Source of the DNA: Myroides odoratimimus
GTDB taxonomy: Bacteria; Bacteroidota; Bacteroidia; Flavobacteriales; Flavobacteriaceae
Assembly (NCBI RefSeq): GCF_001485415.1
Contig: NZ_BCMQ01000019.1
Coordinates: forward strand, 1 to 64,000
DNA: 64,000 nucleotides
Direction: 5' to 3'
Positions 26,306-35,519 of the stretch are shown here, piece by piece; positions within the stretch are counted from its first letter, which is position 1; every line of letters begins with the position of its first letter. Below the pieces are notes generated by a model that worked only from the letters and a program-made list of their open reading frames with translations, was not told the DNA's origin and ran no database searches. The position numbers and the translations under genes were made by a program.

Positions 26306-26887
26306 TTACAGGGATAACACCCAATTATTTATGATTTCTCTACCATGAGAAGTAATATATGATTCGGGATGAAACTGTACTCCCTTAATATTATATGTTC
26401 TATGGCGAATAGACATGATAACTCCTTCATCACTAAGCGCTACTACCTCTAATTCTTCTGGAAAATCATTAGTCGATAAAGCCCACGAATGATATAACCC
26501 TACTGAAACAGGGGTATCTATAGTAGTAAATAAAGTGTCTTCTGTTCTATAATGTAAGGTAGTAGACTGTCCGTGATAGACATAAGACAGATTCTCTAAT
26601 CTAGCTCCGAAGTACTCTCCGATAGTCTGATGCCCTAGACAAACACCTAAGATTGGTTTGTCTGCTTTATACCTATCTAATATTCGAAACAAGATAGGGT
26701 AACTACGAGGTACATCTGGCCCTGGAGATAAAACAAGCATATCAAACTTATCTAAAGATTCTAGAACAACCTCATCGTGAGGAATCACGGTAATATTACA
26801 ATGTTCATTCTCATCAAAGAGCTGAACCAAATTATAAGTAAACGAGTCATGATTATCTATTATAACAATTTGTTTGATTTCACTCAT
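26306..26887 (-). CDS. pabA: Aminodeoxychorismate/anthranilate synthase glutamine amidotransferase
   Basis: 193 residues, a complete class I glutaminase with catalytic Cys83 (GVCLGHQ), His173 and Glu175 (GVQFHPES) and the oxyanion motif SPGPDVP. It supplies ammonia from glutamine to the chorismate-converting subunit in the cytoplasm. The partner pabB starts 40 bases away on the other strand, so a role in p-aminobenzoate and folate synthesis is favoured over tryptophan. Such subunits can serve both pathways, and no trp genes are in the window. Confidence 0.9.
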   Translation of the reverse strand: MSEIKQIVIIDNHDSFTYNLVQLFDENEHCNITVIPHDEVVLESLDKFDMLVLSPGPDVPRSYPILFRILDRYKADKPILGVCLGHQTIGEYFGARLENLSYVYHGQSTTLHYRTEDTLFTTIDTPVSVGLYHSWALSTNDFPEELEVVALSDEGVIMSIRHRTYNIKGVQFHPESYITSHGREIINNWVLSL

Positions 26888-26906
26888 AAACTATTTTGTA
26901 CTTTTG
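26873..26906 (+). promoter_or_regulatory. pabB promoter inside the pabA 5' end
   Basis: TTTG (26873-26876), 22 bases, then TACTTTTG (26899-26906) fit the flavobacterial -33/-7 consensus with correct spacing. The -33 lies within the first codons of pabA, and the -7 is 21 bases before the pabB ATG. Confidence 0.6.
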
Positions 26907-26927
26907 AACCTTTAAACTTGATTAAAT

Positions 26928-27896
26928 ATGGTGCTCAAAGATACAACTATCTCTCTAATGAACTCATTGGGATCACAGAGAATTCCTTTCCTTTTTATCA
27001 TTAGCTATGATGGAAAAGACTGTATCATCCAACCCTTAAAAGATATTGATCAAGAAGAAATAAAATATAACTTCAACGGAATAAGCAATACACAACCAAA
27101 AGAGCATATCTCTGATCTAAAAATAGAAGCTACTCCCCTTAGTTTTAAGCAATATCAAGAGAAGTTTGATATCGTCAAACAAGAGTTACAGCTAGGGAAT
27201 ACATACCTTATTAACCTCACTGTAGCTACGCCTATATCATCTGAATACACCTTAGAAGATGTGTATCACACTGCTAAAGCTAAGTATAAACTACTGGTAA
27301 AAGATCAGTTCACGTGCTTCTCACCTGAGATATTCGTTCAAATCAAGGATAATGCGATATACTCCTATCCTATGAAAGGAACTATAAAAGCTGATATTCC
27401 TAATGCAGCTGAGATACTGTTAAACAATCAAAAAGAAACAGCTGAACATTATACAATAGTTGATTTAATCCGAAATGATTTAAACATTGTTTCTAAAAAA
27501 GTAAGAGTGAACCGATTTAGATATCTAGATCGATTAGAGACTTCTAAAGGACCTATCTTACAAATGAGTTCTGAGATAGCAGGAGAGCTATCTCCTAATT
27601 GGCACCATGGAATAGGAACTATATTTAGCAAACTACTACCTGCTGGCTCTATCACTGGATCTCCTAAAGAAAGTACAGTAAATATAATAGCCAAAGCAGA
27701 ACAATACGACCGCAATTACTATACTGGAGTATGTGGTATCTATGATGGTGAAAGCGTTGATAGTGCTGTGATGATTCGCTTTATAGAACAACAATCTAAT
27801 CAACTGGTGTATAAAAGTGGTGGAGGAATAACCTCGTCTAGTGAAGTAGAAAAAGAATACGAAGAGTTACTTCAAAAAATATACATACCTAGTTGA
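26928..27896 (+). CDS. pabB: Aminodeoxychorismate synthase component I
   Basis: 322 residues of the chorismate-binding family, the short form typical of Bacteroidota; E. coli PabB is about 450. Conserved features include SYPMKGTIKAD near 145, HYTIVDLIRNDLN near 174, GSITGSPKE near 240 and the metal-binding GICGIYDGE-like segment (TGVCGIYDGESVDSAVMIR) near 268. With PabA it makes 4-amino-4-deoxychorismate for folate. The aminodeoxychorismate lyase gene is not nearby. The regulatory N-terminal domain of longer enzymes is absent. Confidence 0.92.
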   Translation: MVLKDTTISLMNSLGSQRIPFLFIISYDGKDCIIQPLKDIDQEEIKYNFNGISNTQPKEHISDLKIEATPLSFKQYQEKFDIVKQELQLGNTYLINLTVATPISSEYTLEDVYHTAKAKYKLLVKDQFTCFSPEIFVQIKDNAIYSYPMKGTIKADIPNAAEILLNNQKETAEHYTIVDLIRNDLNIVSKKVRVNRFRYLDRLETSKGPILQMSSEIAGELSPNWHHGIGTIFSKLLPAGSITGSPKESTVNIIAKAEQYDRNYYTGVCGIYDGESVDSAVMIRFIEQQSNQLVYKSGGGITSSSEVEKEYEELLQKIYIPS

Positions 27897-27926
27897 TTAA
27901 TTTCAATTAAAATACAAATCAACTAG
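27889..27926 (+). terminator. Weak hairpin at the pabB stop codon
   Basis: CTAGTTGATT (27889-27898) pairs perfectly with AATCAACTAG (27917-27926), and the TGA stop is in the left arm. The tail is AT-rich but lacks a proper T-run, so termination is uncertain. Confidence 0.35.
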
Positions 27927-28165
27927 TATAAATTCATTTTTATCATTTTTAAAGTGATAAACAACTCTTATTAATAATAGTTAAAAAACAACTCTACTGA
28001 GCGAATTTAAATTATTCAATTATCATATTGCACTACTTTTTATTGCATTTTAGTTAATTAAAATCACTAAAAACAAGCACTTTGTCTATTCATAATTGAT
28101 TATTTTATTTTTATATACATCTTAATTCTGTAAATTACCCCTACCAAAAACTAATTTAATAAAGA

Positions 28166-29857
28166 ATGAAAGATTTGTATAAACAAATCGGTGAATTACT
28201 CATCGATCAGAATTACGATGCCTTACATGATCTAAAAATCGAAAAGCCAGAGTACTTTAACTGGGTACAAGAAGTGTATGAAGATATACACGTAAAAGAG
28301 ACACCTGAGAAGACTGCCCTATTATGGACAGATGGAGAGGTGACTCATCACTACACCTTTCAGACCTTACATGACAGGTATAACCAATTGATTAACTTTT
28401 TGCGTTCTAAAGGGATTCAAAAAGATGATGTGATTCTAACACAAATGATGCTACAACGCATTAACTGGGTAACGCATTTAGCTACAATAAAAGCGGGATA
28501 TCGATTATCACCTGCTGCAAGTATACTAGGTGTAAAAGATCTAGTATACAGATTCCAAAAGATAGCTCCTAAAGTAATACTAGCTGATAGTGACAATGTA
28601 GAAAAGATAGATCAAGCAGAGAAAGAATCTGGTATAGTGATCCCTGTAAAGATTATCGTAGATGGACAAAGAGAAGGTTGGTACCCACTGACTGTACTAG
28701 ATGAACAGAGCAAAGAGGCAAAAGGTGAAATGACTAAACCTGATGATACCCTATTTATGTTCTTTACCTCTGGTACTACTGGAATGCCTAAGATAGTATG
28801 CCATACTCAGTTAAGTCAACCTCTTGGGCACCTTACTACTACCTCTTGGATAGGACTTACTAGCAATGATATTCACTATAATATCTCACAACCTGGGTGG
28901 GCTAAATTTGCTTGGAGTAGTCTGTTCGCACCTTGGAATGTGGGCGCTACAATATTTGCTTTTGCTACAAAAGAACGCTTCAATGCTGCTAAAACACTAG
29001 AGATGATAGAGAAACACGAGGTGACATCTTTATGTGCTCCTCCTACTGTACTGCGTTTCTTTATACAAGAGGATCTGAAGAAATACAACTTTAGCCTAAA
29101 GAAATGTGTAGCAGCTGGTGAACCTCTAAACCCTGAGATCATTGAGGAATGGAAAGAAGGAACTGGGTTAGTCGTTAGAGATGGTTTTGGTCAAACAGAA
29201 AGTACTTGTATGATCGCTAACTATCCTAATGCTAAGCTAAAATATGGTTCTATGGGTAAACCTACTTTCTTATACGACATTGTCATTGCAGATGATGATG
29301 GAAAAGAAGTAGCGATCAATGAGGAAGGGAATATCTGTGTAAGAACAGGTACAGGACAGCTAAACGGGATATTTAAAGAATACTTATACGACAAAGTAAA
29401 ACAGAGTGAAGTATTTAAACATGGATTATACTACACAGGCGACAAGGCATATAAAGATGAAGATGGTTATATCTGGTTTATCGGTAGAGATGATGATGTG
29501 ATCAAAGCTTCTGATTACCGCATCGGCCCATTCGAAGTAGAAAGTGTATTATTAGAACATCATGATGTAGTAGAATCTGCTGTAGTAGCAAGTCCTCATC
29601 CTGTAAAAGGGTTTGAAGTAAAAGCGTTTATTATCTTAAATGACCATACTAAAGCATCTGTTGAGCTAGCTAACGAATTATTTAAATACTCTCGTGAACA
29701 TTTAGCACCTTATAAGATGCCTCGTAAAATAGAGTTTGTGACAGAGCTACCAAAGACCATTAGTGGTAAAATAAAGCGTGTAGAACTAAGAGCCTTACAA
29801 GCTGAAAGGATTGCCAAAAAACAAGAAGTTGAACTAGAGTTTGACTACGTAAAATAA
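28166..29857 (+). CDS. Acyl-CoA synthetase, AMP-forming
   Basis: 563 residues of the ANL superfamily. The ATP loop is FTSGTTGMPKIV (about 204-215), then DGFGQTEST near 346, YYTGDKAY near 424, the hinge GRDDDVIKASDYRIGP near 442 and the catalytic lysine in PKTISGKIKR near 535. It activates a carboxylate as an acyl-adenylate and transfers it to CoA. The overall pattern is closest to acetyl/medium-chain acyl-CoA synthetases (AcsM-like). The exact acid is not predictable. Its gene stands alone, ending in a terminator shared with the convergent SIMPL gene. Confidence 0.9.
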   Translation: MKDLYKQIGELLIDQNYDALHDLKIEKPEYFNWVQEVYEDIHVKETPEKTALLWTDGEVTHHYTFQTLHDRYNQLINFLRSKGIQKDDVILTQMMLQRINWVTHLATIKAGYRLSPAASILGVKDLVYRFQKIAPKVILADSDNVEKIDQAEKESGIVIPVKIIVDGQREGWYPLTVLDEQSKEAKGEMTKPDDTLFMFFTSGTTGMPKIVCHTQLSQPLGHLTTTSWIGLTSNDIHYNISQPGWAKFAWSSLFAPWNVGATIFAFATKERFNAAKTLEMIEKHEVTSLCAPPTVLRFFIQEDLKKYNFSLKKCVAAGEPLNPEIIEEWKEGTGLVVRDGFGQTESTCMIANYPNAKLKYGSMGKPTFLYDIVIADDDGKEVAINEEGNICVRTGTGQLNGIFKEYLYDKVKQSEVFKHGLYYTGDKAYKDEDGYIWFIGRDDDVIKASDYRIGPFEVESVLLEHHDVVESAVVASPHPVKGFEVKAFIILNDHTKASVELANELFKYSREHLAPYKMPRKIEFVTELPKTISGKIKRVELRALQAERIAKKQEVELEFDYVK

Positions 29858-29863
29858 GAAAAG

Positions 29864-29900
29864 AGAAAAGGGCTGCCAGATATCTGACAGCCCTCTCTAA
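29864..29900 (+). terminator. Terminator between convergent genes
   Basis: AGGGCTG (29869-29875) pairs with CAGCCCT (29888-29894), with an inner AGATATCT palindrome. It lies between the acyl-CoA synthetase and SIMPL genes. Confidence 0.65.
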
Positions 29901-29918
29901 TTATGAATAAAAAACTTA

Positions 29919-30611
29919 CTATTCTAACGTAAAACTAATAGACACATTAGACACTACTTCTAATTCTCCTAAAGCGATAGTTTGTTCTCCGAAATCCGCT
30001 GATGCTTTCATCATTGCCATCGGTCTAACGATAATAGGTGTAGATGCACTGCTATCAGATACTAAAATAGCTTTACCTACTTTTTGCCCTAATGCATTTG
30101 CATAATCAGTAGCTTTTTGTTTTGCTTCTTTTACTGCTAGTGTACGAGCTTCTGCTTCATACATTGCTGTCTTAGAAGACTGGAAGTCTACTCCATCGAT
30201 TCTATTCACTCCAGACTCTGTAAGTCCTACCATTAACTTCTCATACTTAGAGATATCTGTCAATGTAATAGATAAAGTCTGAGATGCTGTAAAATAATCT
30301 TTCTTCTCTTCATAGTCTCTAGATTTATAAAGGCTCACACGTTCTGTCTGCATGTCTTTATCTTCTATTTTCATTGATTTTATGTACTTAATGATCGTTG
30401 CGATAGCTTTATCATTTGCTTTTTTAGCATCTGCTGCTAAATCAGCTTTATTCTCTACTCCTACTCTAATGACTACTTTATCTGGTGTAACATTTACCTT
30501 TCCTACTCCATTTACTTGAATCTGTGGAACAACTACACCGTTGTTATTTTGAGCTACGATAGCTGTTGTTGTCATTAATAATGACGCGAACATAATTGAC
30601 ATTTTTTTCAT
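29919..30611 (-). CDS. SIMPL-domain (DUF541) exported protein
   Basis: 230 residues. A signal peptide (MKKMSIMFASLLMTTTAIVAQ) is followed by one SIMPL domain with VNGVGKVNVTPDKVVIRVGVENKA near 33-56 and an Ala/Lys-rich helical segment near 155-175. SIMPL proteins of Gram-negative bacteria are periplasmic or outer-membrane-associated oligomers, some tied to oxidative-stress resistance. The role here is unknown. A -7 element (minus-strand TACATTTG, 30642-30649) lies 30 bases upstream. Confidence 0.88.
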   Translation of the reverse strand: MKKMSIMFASLLMTTTAIVAQNNNGVVVPQIQVNGVGKVNVTPDKVVIRVGVENKADLAADAKKANDKAIATIIKYIKSMKIEDKDMQTERVSLYKSRDYEEKKDYFTASQTLSITLTDISKYEKLMVGLTESGVNRIDGVDFQSSKTAMYEAEARTLAVKEAKQKATDYANALGQKVGKAILVSDSSASTPIIVRPMAMMKASADFGEQTIALGELEVVSNVSISFTLE

Positions 30612-30641
30612 TTGTGACTTTCTTTTTGCTTTGTTATATTA

Positions 30642-30649
30642 CAAATGTA
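30642..30649 (-). promoter_or_regulatory. -7 element of the SIMPL gene
   Basis: The minus strand reads TACATTTG, matching TAnnTTTG, 30 bases upstream of the ATG at 30611. Confidence 0.5.
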
Positions 30650-30704
30650 TCTAAAAAACATACTGTAAATAGTACCAAGTTCATAAATAATTGCCAAAAA
30701 AAGT

Positions 30705-31355
30705 CTATTGAATCCTTTTGCTTCGATACATTCCCACTAAAATCAGTACAGGGATTAGCAATATTGCTATTAATTTAAATTCTGTTTGGATCAAGATAGG
30801 GTACTTTAATACAATCAATATTAAACCTGCTAATGCTCCTCCAATATGTGCTGTATGGCCAATACCATCACTATTCTTCTTCATTCCATAAAGTGAGTAC
30901 AGTAAATACCCTACTGCAAATATATAAGCAGGAATAGGAATCGGTATAAAGAACATATACAGACTCATAGAAGGATTAAGCATAATAGACGCATATAATA
31001 CTCCCATAATAGCTCCTGATGCCCCTACTGCTCTGTAATGAGGTTGGTTCTTATAAAACTGATAGGTCAATATATTTCCTACCAATAAACTTGCAACATA
31101 GACTATCAAGAAGTATAATACTCCTGAAACATGGATAATAATATCTGCAAAAAAATACAGGGTCAACATATTAAATGCGAAGTGCATCCAGTCAACGTGT
31201 AAGAAACCTGATGTTATGAAACGATAGCGCTCTCCTCTATTAATTTGATTAATATCAAAGCAATACTTATTAAAAAAGCTAAAATCATTTAGCCCTTTGT
31301 AAGTAACAAGTCCATTTAACCCCAAAAGAATTAGGGTAACCGTAGATATATCCAT
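30705..31355 (-). CDS. Rhomboid-family intramembrane serine protease
   Basis: 216 residues with about six transmembrane helices. The catalytic pair is visible: Ser113 in GASGA and His170 in HTAHIGGALAG. The oxyanion-side motif HxxxN (His58, Asn62) is also present. It cleaves transmembrane substrates within the inner membrane; none can be named. The gene is divergent from the LpxL-type acyltransferase. No -7 element was recognised upstream. Confidence 0.92.
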   Translation of the reverse strand: MDISTVTLILLGLNGLVTYKGLNDFSFFNKYCFDINQINRGERYRFITSGFLHVDWMHFAFNMLTLYFFADIIIHVSGVLYFLIVYVASLLVGNILTYQFYKNQPHYRAVGASGAIMGVLYASIMLNPSMSLYMFFIPIPIPAYIFAVGYLLYSLYGMKKNSDGIGHTAHIGGALAGLILIVLKYPILIQTEFKLIAILLIPVLILVGMYRSKRIQ

Positions 31356-31431
31356 ATAAAAATATTTGGTTAAAAATAAAGAATTGTTCGCTACTCGCCT
31401 ATTAAATTTGTGTTAGATTATGGTATTAAAC

Positions 31432-31439
31432 TATCTTTG
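31432..31439 (+). promoter_or_regulatory. -7 element that sets the acyltransferase start
   Basis: TATCTTTG matches TAnnTTTG. It lies downstream of the first in-frame ATG (31420) and 16 bases before the ATG at 31456, so transcripts from it can only use the second start. Confidence 0.55.
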
Positions 31440-31455
31440 CACAAAATCAAACAGA

Positions 31456-32355
31456 ATGAATTTCCTTATATATATAATTGTTTACCCTATAATATGGCTA
31501 ATCTCTAAGATGCCTTTCCCTATATTTTACTTTATCTCGGATATCTTCTATGTATTGTTATATAAAGTTGTCGGATACAGAAAGAAAACAGTGAGAGAGA
31601 ATATTAGAATGACTATGCCTCACCTCTCTGAAAAGGAGGTTCAAAAAGTAGAGAAAGAATCCTTTAGACATTTATGTGATATCTTCTTAGAAATGATCAA
31701 AACATTTACTATCTCTGAAGAAGAACTTAAAAAGAGATTTACCTTTACGAATTTAGATACTGTCTTAGAAGTAGAGAAACAAGGAAAGAGTGTCATGCTA
31801 TTCTGTGCACATTATGCTAACTGGGAGTGGATCATCATCTTAGATCGCTTTATTCAATTCCAAGGTTATGCTGTCTATAAGAGAATTGCAAATCCTTACT
31901 TCGATAAGTTAATTAAGAAGATTCGTTCTCGCTTTAACACCGTACTTGTCGAAATGAAGGAAACCATCAAGGTAATCAGACAAAATGAAGTGAATAAAAA
32001 CCATGGTGTCTATGCTTTTATTAGTGATCAATCTCCTATGGTGAGTAAAGCCAATTGTTGGCAAGACTTTATGGGGATAGAAGTTCCCGTATTTACAGGA
32101 GGAGAAGCACTGTGTAAGAAATTCGATATGGTACCTATGTATCTTAAAGTAGAATATGTTAAACGCGGGCATTATAAGACAACTTTTGTTCCTTTATTAA
32201 AAGAAGGAGAAGCACTAGAGGATGTTCCTAATTATGAATTGACTCATCGATTCTTAGGTGAATTAGAGAAGCAAATTATAGAAGCGCCTTCATACTACTT
32301 CTGGACACATAAGCGATGGAAACACCAAGGCAAAAAACCTGCTAATATCAAATAG
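31456..32355 (+). CDS. LpxL/HtrB-type lipid A acyltransferase
   Basis: 299 residues from the Met at 31456; an upstream ATG at 31420 precedes the promoter and is rejected. An N-terminal membrane anchor (about 1-45) is followed by the acyltransferase domain with the H-x4-D/E motif as HYANWE near 110 and a basic patch with SDQSP near 180. It adds a secondary acyl chain to lipid A precursors at the inner face of the inner membrane. The acyl chain and position cannot be told. A hairpin terminator follows. Confidence 0.9.
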   Translation: MNFLIYIIVYPIIWLISKMPFPIFYFISDIFYVLLYKVVGYRKKTVRENIRMTMPHLSEKEVQKVEKESFRHLCDIFLEMIKTFTISEEELKKRFTFTNLDTVLEVEKQGKSVMLFCAHYANWEWIIILDRFIQFQGYAVYKRIANPYFDKLIKKIRSRFNTVLVEMKETIKVIRQNEVNKNHGVYAFISDQSPMVSKANCWQDFMGIEVPVFTGGEALCKKFDMVPMYLKVEYVKRGHYKTTFVPLLKEGEALEDVPNYELTHRFLGELEKQIIEAPSYYFWTHKRWKHQGKKPANIK

Positions 32356-32366
32356 TAATATCATCA

Positions 32367-32397
32367 AATCCTTTCTAATTAGAAAGGATTTTTTATT
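32367..32397 (+). terminator. Terminator of the acyltransferase gene
   Basis: AATCCTTTCT (32367-32376) pairs perfectly with AGAAAGGATT (32381-32390) around an AATT loop, followed by TTTTATTT. Confidence 0.85.
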
Positions 32398-32474
32398 TAC
32401 AATAAAAGTAAGTCCACATCGCTAATATCATTGTAAATTATTACATTAGTACATTATAAGTATTCTAATTTTTT

Positions 32475-33161
32475 ATGAAATACATCAAATTATTAATTAA
32501 GATAATCTTAATTTCAATCTCTACTTTAGGGATATGTGTTATTATTTATTTTTTAGCTGCCAGAGGACTTTCGAATATTACAGTAAATGAGATACAAGAA
32601 GAACCTCAAGAATTCACCATGTACCTTACCACTAATGGTATGCATACAGACTTCGTGTTTCCTGTTAAATCAGATTTAATTGATTGGAGTAAAGAGCTAA
32701 AATTCGAACATACAAAAGAACAACGTAGAAACTTCGCTTATATCGCATTAGGTTGGGGAGATAAAGGATTCTTTTTAGACGTAGAGGATTGGGATAACGT
32801 AAAACCAGGTATAGCTATCAATGCTGTCTTTGGGTTAGGAACTACTGCAATACACTCTACTTACTTATCTAATATAGAACTAGACGAAAATACAATAGAG
32901 GTGAAATTATCCAAACAACAGTACCAGATACTCATCGATTACATCGTATCTTCGTTTAAACGAGATACAGATAACAATATAATTAATATCAAAACTGATA
33001 AAGCATACGGATTAAACGATTCTTTTTATGAAGGAGAAGGAAAGTATAGCTTCTTATATACATGCAATACTTGGGCTAATTCTGGTCTAAAAAAAGCTAA
33101 GATGAAAGCTTGCTTATGGACTCCCTTCCAAGAAGGTATCTTTAGAAAATATAATTTGTAA
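32475..33161 (+). CDS. TIGR02117 family protein (DUF2459)
   Basis: 228 residues with one N-terminal membrane helix (about 6-28), the rest exported. The family pattern is clear: LTTNGMHTDFVFP near 52, YIALGWGDKGFFLD near 91, AVFGLGTTAIHSTY near 116, and the Tyr-Thr-Cys-Asn-Thr-Trp motif near 200 followed by LWTPFQEGI. The conserved His, Cys and Asn suggest a catalytic or metal-binding site, but the function is unproven; some members have been called urease-associated. It is a single gene. Confidence 0.85.
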   Translation: MKYIKLLIKIILISISTLGICVIIYFLAARGLSNITVNEIQEEPQEFTMYLTTNGMHTDFVFPVKSDLIDWSKELKFEHTKEQRRNFAYIALGWGDKGFFLDVEDWDNVKPGIAINAVFGLGTTAIHSTYLSNIELDENTIEVKLSKQQYQILIDYIVSSFKRDTDNNIINIKTDKAYGLNDSFYEGEGKYSFLYTCNTWANSGLKKAKMKACLWTPFQEGIFRKYNL

Positions 33162-33297
33162 ACATCTTTTATATCGGAATGAGGATTTCCGTATAGTTTT
33201 ATTATAAAGGTGTAGTACCTTTGTTCATGCGCTAGGTAAGTGATTCTGTACTAAGTATACTACTATACAGAATTCAATAAATACTTATTATACAAAT

Positions 33298-33325
33298 AAA
33301 GGGAACCGATTTGGTTCCCTTTGTT
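33298..33325 (-). terminator. Terminator of glmM
   Basis: AAAGGGAACC (33298-33307) pairs perfectly with GGTTCCCTTT (33313-33322). It lies 23 bases past the glmM stop and can also serve the upstream plus-strand gene. Confidence 0.8.
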
Positions 33326-33344
33326 ATTTGCTATAATTCTATAG

Positions 33345-34733
33345 TTATATTCCAGCAATCACTTTTAACTCGTCTATCATACGCAAAGCTAAACTGTCTG
33401 CATCTTCTTGTGTTCCTGCTTCCGTATATATACGAATAATAGGCTCTGTATTAGACTTTCTTAGATGTACCCATGACGAAGGGAAGTCTATCTTCACACC
33501 ATCAACTGTAGATACTTCTTGATTTTTATAATTTTCAGCGATCTGTTCTAAGATCATATCTACATTTAACTTAGGCGTAAGTTCTATCTTATTCTTACTC
33601 ATATAATACTGAGGATAAGAAGCTCTTAACTCTGCTACAGTCATATCTAAGTTAGACAAATGTGTTAAGAATAAAGCTACACCTACGATAGAATCACGTC
33701 CATAATGTGTCTCTGGATAAATGATACCTCCATTACCTTCTCCTCCGATTATTGCATTAGTAGCCTTCATCATTTCTACTACATTTACTTCTCCTACAGC
33801 TGATGCATTATAAGTACCTCCATGTTTCTGAGTAATATCTCTTAATGCACGTGATGATGATAAGTTAGACACTGTGTTACCAGGTGTTTTACTTAATACA
33901 TAATCTGCTACTGCTACTAAAGTGTACTCTTCTCCAAACATTTCGCCATCATTAGAAATAAAAGCTAAACGATCAACATCTGGATCAACTACTACACCGA
34001 AGTCTGCATTCTCTTTTTTCACTAAGGCACAGATATCACCTAAGTGCTCTTTTAGAGGTTCTGGATTATGAGGGAAGTGTCCTGTTGGATCACAATAAAG
34101 CTCTACTACCTCTACTCCTAATTTTCTCAATAAAGCAGGAATAATAATTCCTCCAGATGAGTTAACAGCATCTACTACTACCTTAAACTTACGTTTCTTA
34201 ATAGCTTCAACATCTACTAACTTTAGTTTTAATATCTCCTCTATATGGATGTCCATATAGTTATCTTTATGTTCTATAGTCCCTAAACTATCTACATCTG
34301 CAAAATCAAATGCATCTTTCTCAGCAATTTCTAAAATGATTTGCCCTTCAGCACCACTTAGAAACTCTCCTTTACTGTTCAATAATTTTAGAGCATTCCA
34401 TTGTTTTGGGTTATGAGAAGCAGTTAAGATAATACCTCCATCTGCTTGCTCTAATGGAACAGCTATCTCTACAGTAGGCGTAGTAGATAAACCTAAGTCT
34501 ATTACATGAATACCTAACCCAACTAAAGTATTTACTACCAAATTATGAATCATAGGTCCTGAGATACGAGCATCTCTACCAATCACTACTTTTAAACTTT
34601 CTTTATTTGAGTTGTTTTTAAGGAATGTTCCATAAGCTGATGCAAATTTCACTGCATCAATTGGAGTAAGATTATCCCCTACTTTTCCTCCTATAGTACC
34701 ACGTATACCAGATATAGATTTAATCAATGTCAT
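33345..34733 (-). CDS. glmM: Phosphoglucosamine mutase
   Basis: 462 residues of the alpha-D-phosphohexomutase family. The phosphoserine is Ser106 in TASHNP, the metal loop is DPDVDR near 247, the sugar-binding loop is GEGNGG near 325, and the C-terminal phosphate loop RKSNTEPIIR is near 430. It converts glucosamine-6-phosphate to glucosamine-1-phosphate for peptidoglycan and LPS. The sugar loop GEGNG favours phosphoglucosamine or phosphomannose over phosphoglucose, so glmM is likely but not certain. A -7 element lies at 34756-34763. Confidence 0.88.
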   Translation of the reverse strand: MTLIKSISGIRGTIGGKVGDNLTPIDAVKFASAYGTFLKNNSNKESLKVVIGRDARISGPMIHNLVVNTLVGLGIHVIDLGLSTTPTVEIAVPLEQADGGIILTASHNPKQWNALKLLNSKGEFLSGAEGQIILEIAEKDAFDFADVDSLGTIEHKDNYMDIHIEEILKLKLVDVEAIKKRKFKVVVDAVNSSGGIIIPALLRKLGVEVVELYCDPTGHFPHNPEPLKEHLGDICALVKKENADFGVVVDPDVDRLAFISNDGEMFGEEYTLVAVADYVLSKTPGNTVSNLSSSRALRDITQKHGGTYNASAVGEVNVVEMMKATNAIIGGEGNGGIIYPETHYGRDSIVGVALFLTHLSNLDMTVAELRASYPQYYMSKNKIELTPKLNVDMILEQIAENYKNQEVSTVDGVKIDFPSSWVHLRKSNTEPIIRIYTEAGTQEDADSLALRMIDELKVIAGI

Positions 34734-34755
34734 AATTACATATTTTTTATTAACA

Positions 34756-34763
34756 CAAAGATA
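34756..34763 (-). promoter_or_regulatory. -7 element of glmM
   Basis: The minus strand reads TATCTTTG, matching TAnnTTTG, 22 bases upstream of the ATG at 34733. Confidence 0.5.
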
Positions 34764-34831
34764 TAGAATTATAGGTGGGACAGCCTGAACAATTTTGTAA
34801 AATACCGTATTTTTATAGTCAAAATGAGATT

Positions 34832-35431
34832 ATGAACTTCTTAGCCCATATATACCTCTCTGGGGATGACACTTTACTTAAAATAGGAAACTTTGTAGCG
34901 GATAGTATTCGAGGAAAAGACTACATCAATTATCCTACTAAAATTCAACAAGGTGTAATCTTACATCGAGAAATAGATACTTATACAGATGCTCATGAAA
35001 TCTGGAGAAAAAGTAAAAAACTTATTGTACCCCAATACAACCATTACGCCGCTGTTCTAATAGATATGTACTACGATCACTTTCTAGCTAAAAATTGGAA
35101 TCAATACAGTTCTATCCCATTAGAAGAATATGCTCAACGTTTCTATACCGAATTACAAGAGAACTTTACTGCCCTACCTGTTAAGGTTCAAAACTTCTTA
35201 CATATTATGCTTGAAGAAAATTGGCTTGTAAAATATCGTTCTATAGAAGGGTTAAGATATATACTGACACAAATGGATCGTAGAACGAAAGGAGTCTCTA
35301 AGATGTCTTTTGCTACAACAGAACTAGTAGAACATTATGATACATTCGAAGAGCATTTCTCTACTTTCTTTACAGAATTACAAAAACATTTAATTGATTT
35401 TAAAAAAACAGAGCGTTACTTATTAAAATAA
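34832..35431 (+). CDS. ACP phosphodiesterase-like protein (AcpH type)
   Basis: 199 residues from the Met at 34832. The frame opens at 34775, but the family begins MNFLAHIYLSGDDTLLKIGNF, and the extra 19 residues overlap the glmM promoter area. The metal-binding pattern of this HD-like family is visible (NFVADSIRG, HREIDTYTDAH, DMYYDHFLAKNW). AcpH removes the phosphopantetheine arm from acyl carrier protein in E. coli; many distant members may act on other substrates. The gene is divergent from glmM. Confidence 0.8.
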   Translation: MNFLAHIYLSGDDTLLKIGNFVADSIRGKDYINYPTKIQQGVILHREIDTYTDAHEIWRKSKKLIVPQYNHYAAVLIDMYYDHFLAKNWNQYSSIPLEEYAQRFYTELQENFTALPVKVQNFLHIMLEENWLVKYRSIEGLRYILTQMDRRTKGVSKMSFATTELVEHYDTFEEHFSTFFTELQKHLIDFKKTERYLLK

Positions 35432-35507
35432 TATCTTATCTTATATCTTTCTATTATCACGAATAACAAAACTAGATAATTATTACCAAAAGGGTTTTCT
35501 TTTACAT

Positions 35508-35515
35508 TATTTTTG
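35508..35515 (+). promoter_or_regulatory. -7 element of the CLC gene
   Basis: TATTTTTG matches TAnnTTTG and ends only 4 bases before the ATG at 35520. The transcript would be leaderless or nearly so. No -33 TTG at the right spacing is visible. Confidence 0.35.
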
Positions 35516-35519
35516 CAAT

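Noticed and set aside
33162..33240. CGGAA/TTCCG hairpin after the TIGR02117 gene
   Set aside because: Only about five pairs and no T-run; the strong hairpin at 33298-33322 is the likely terminator.
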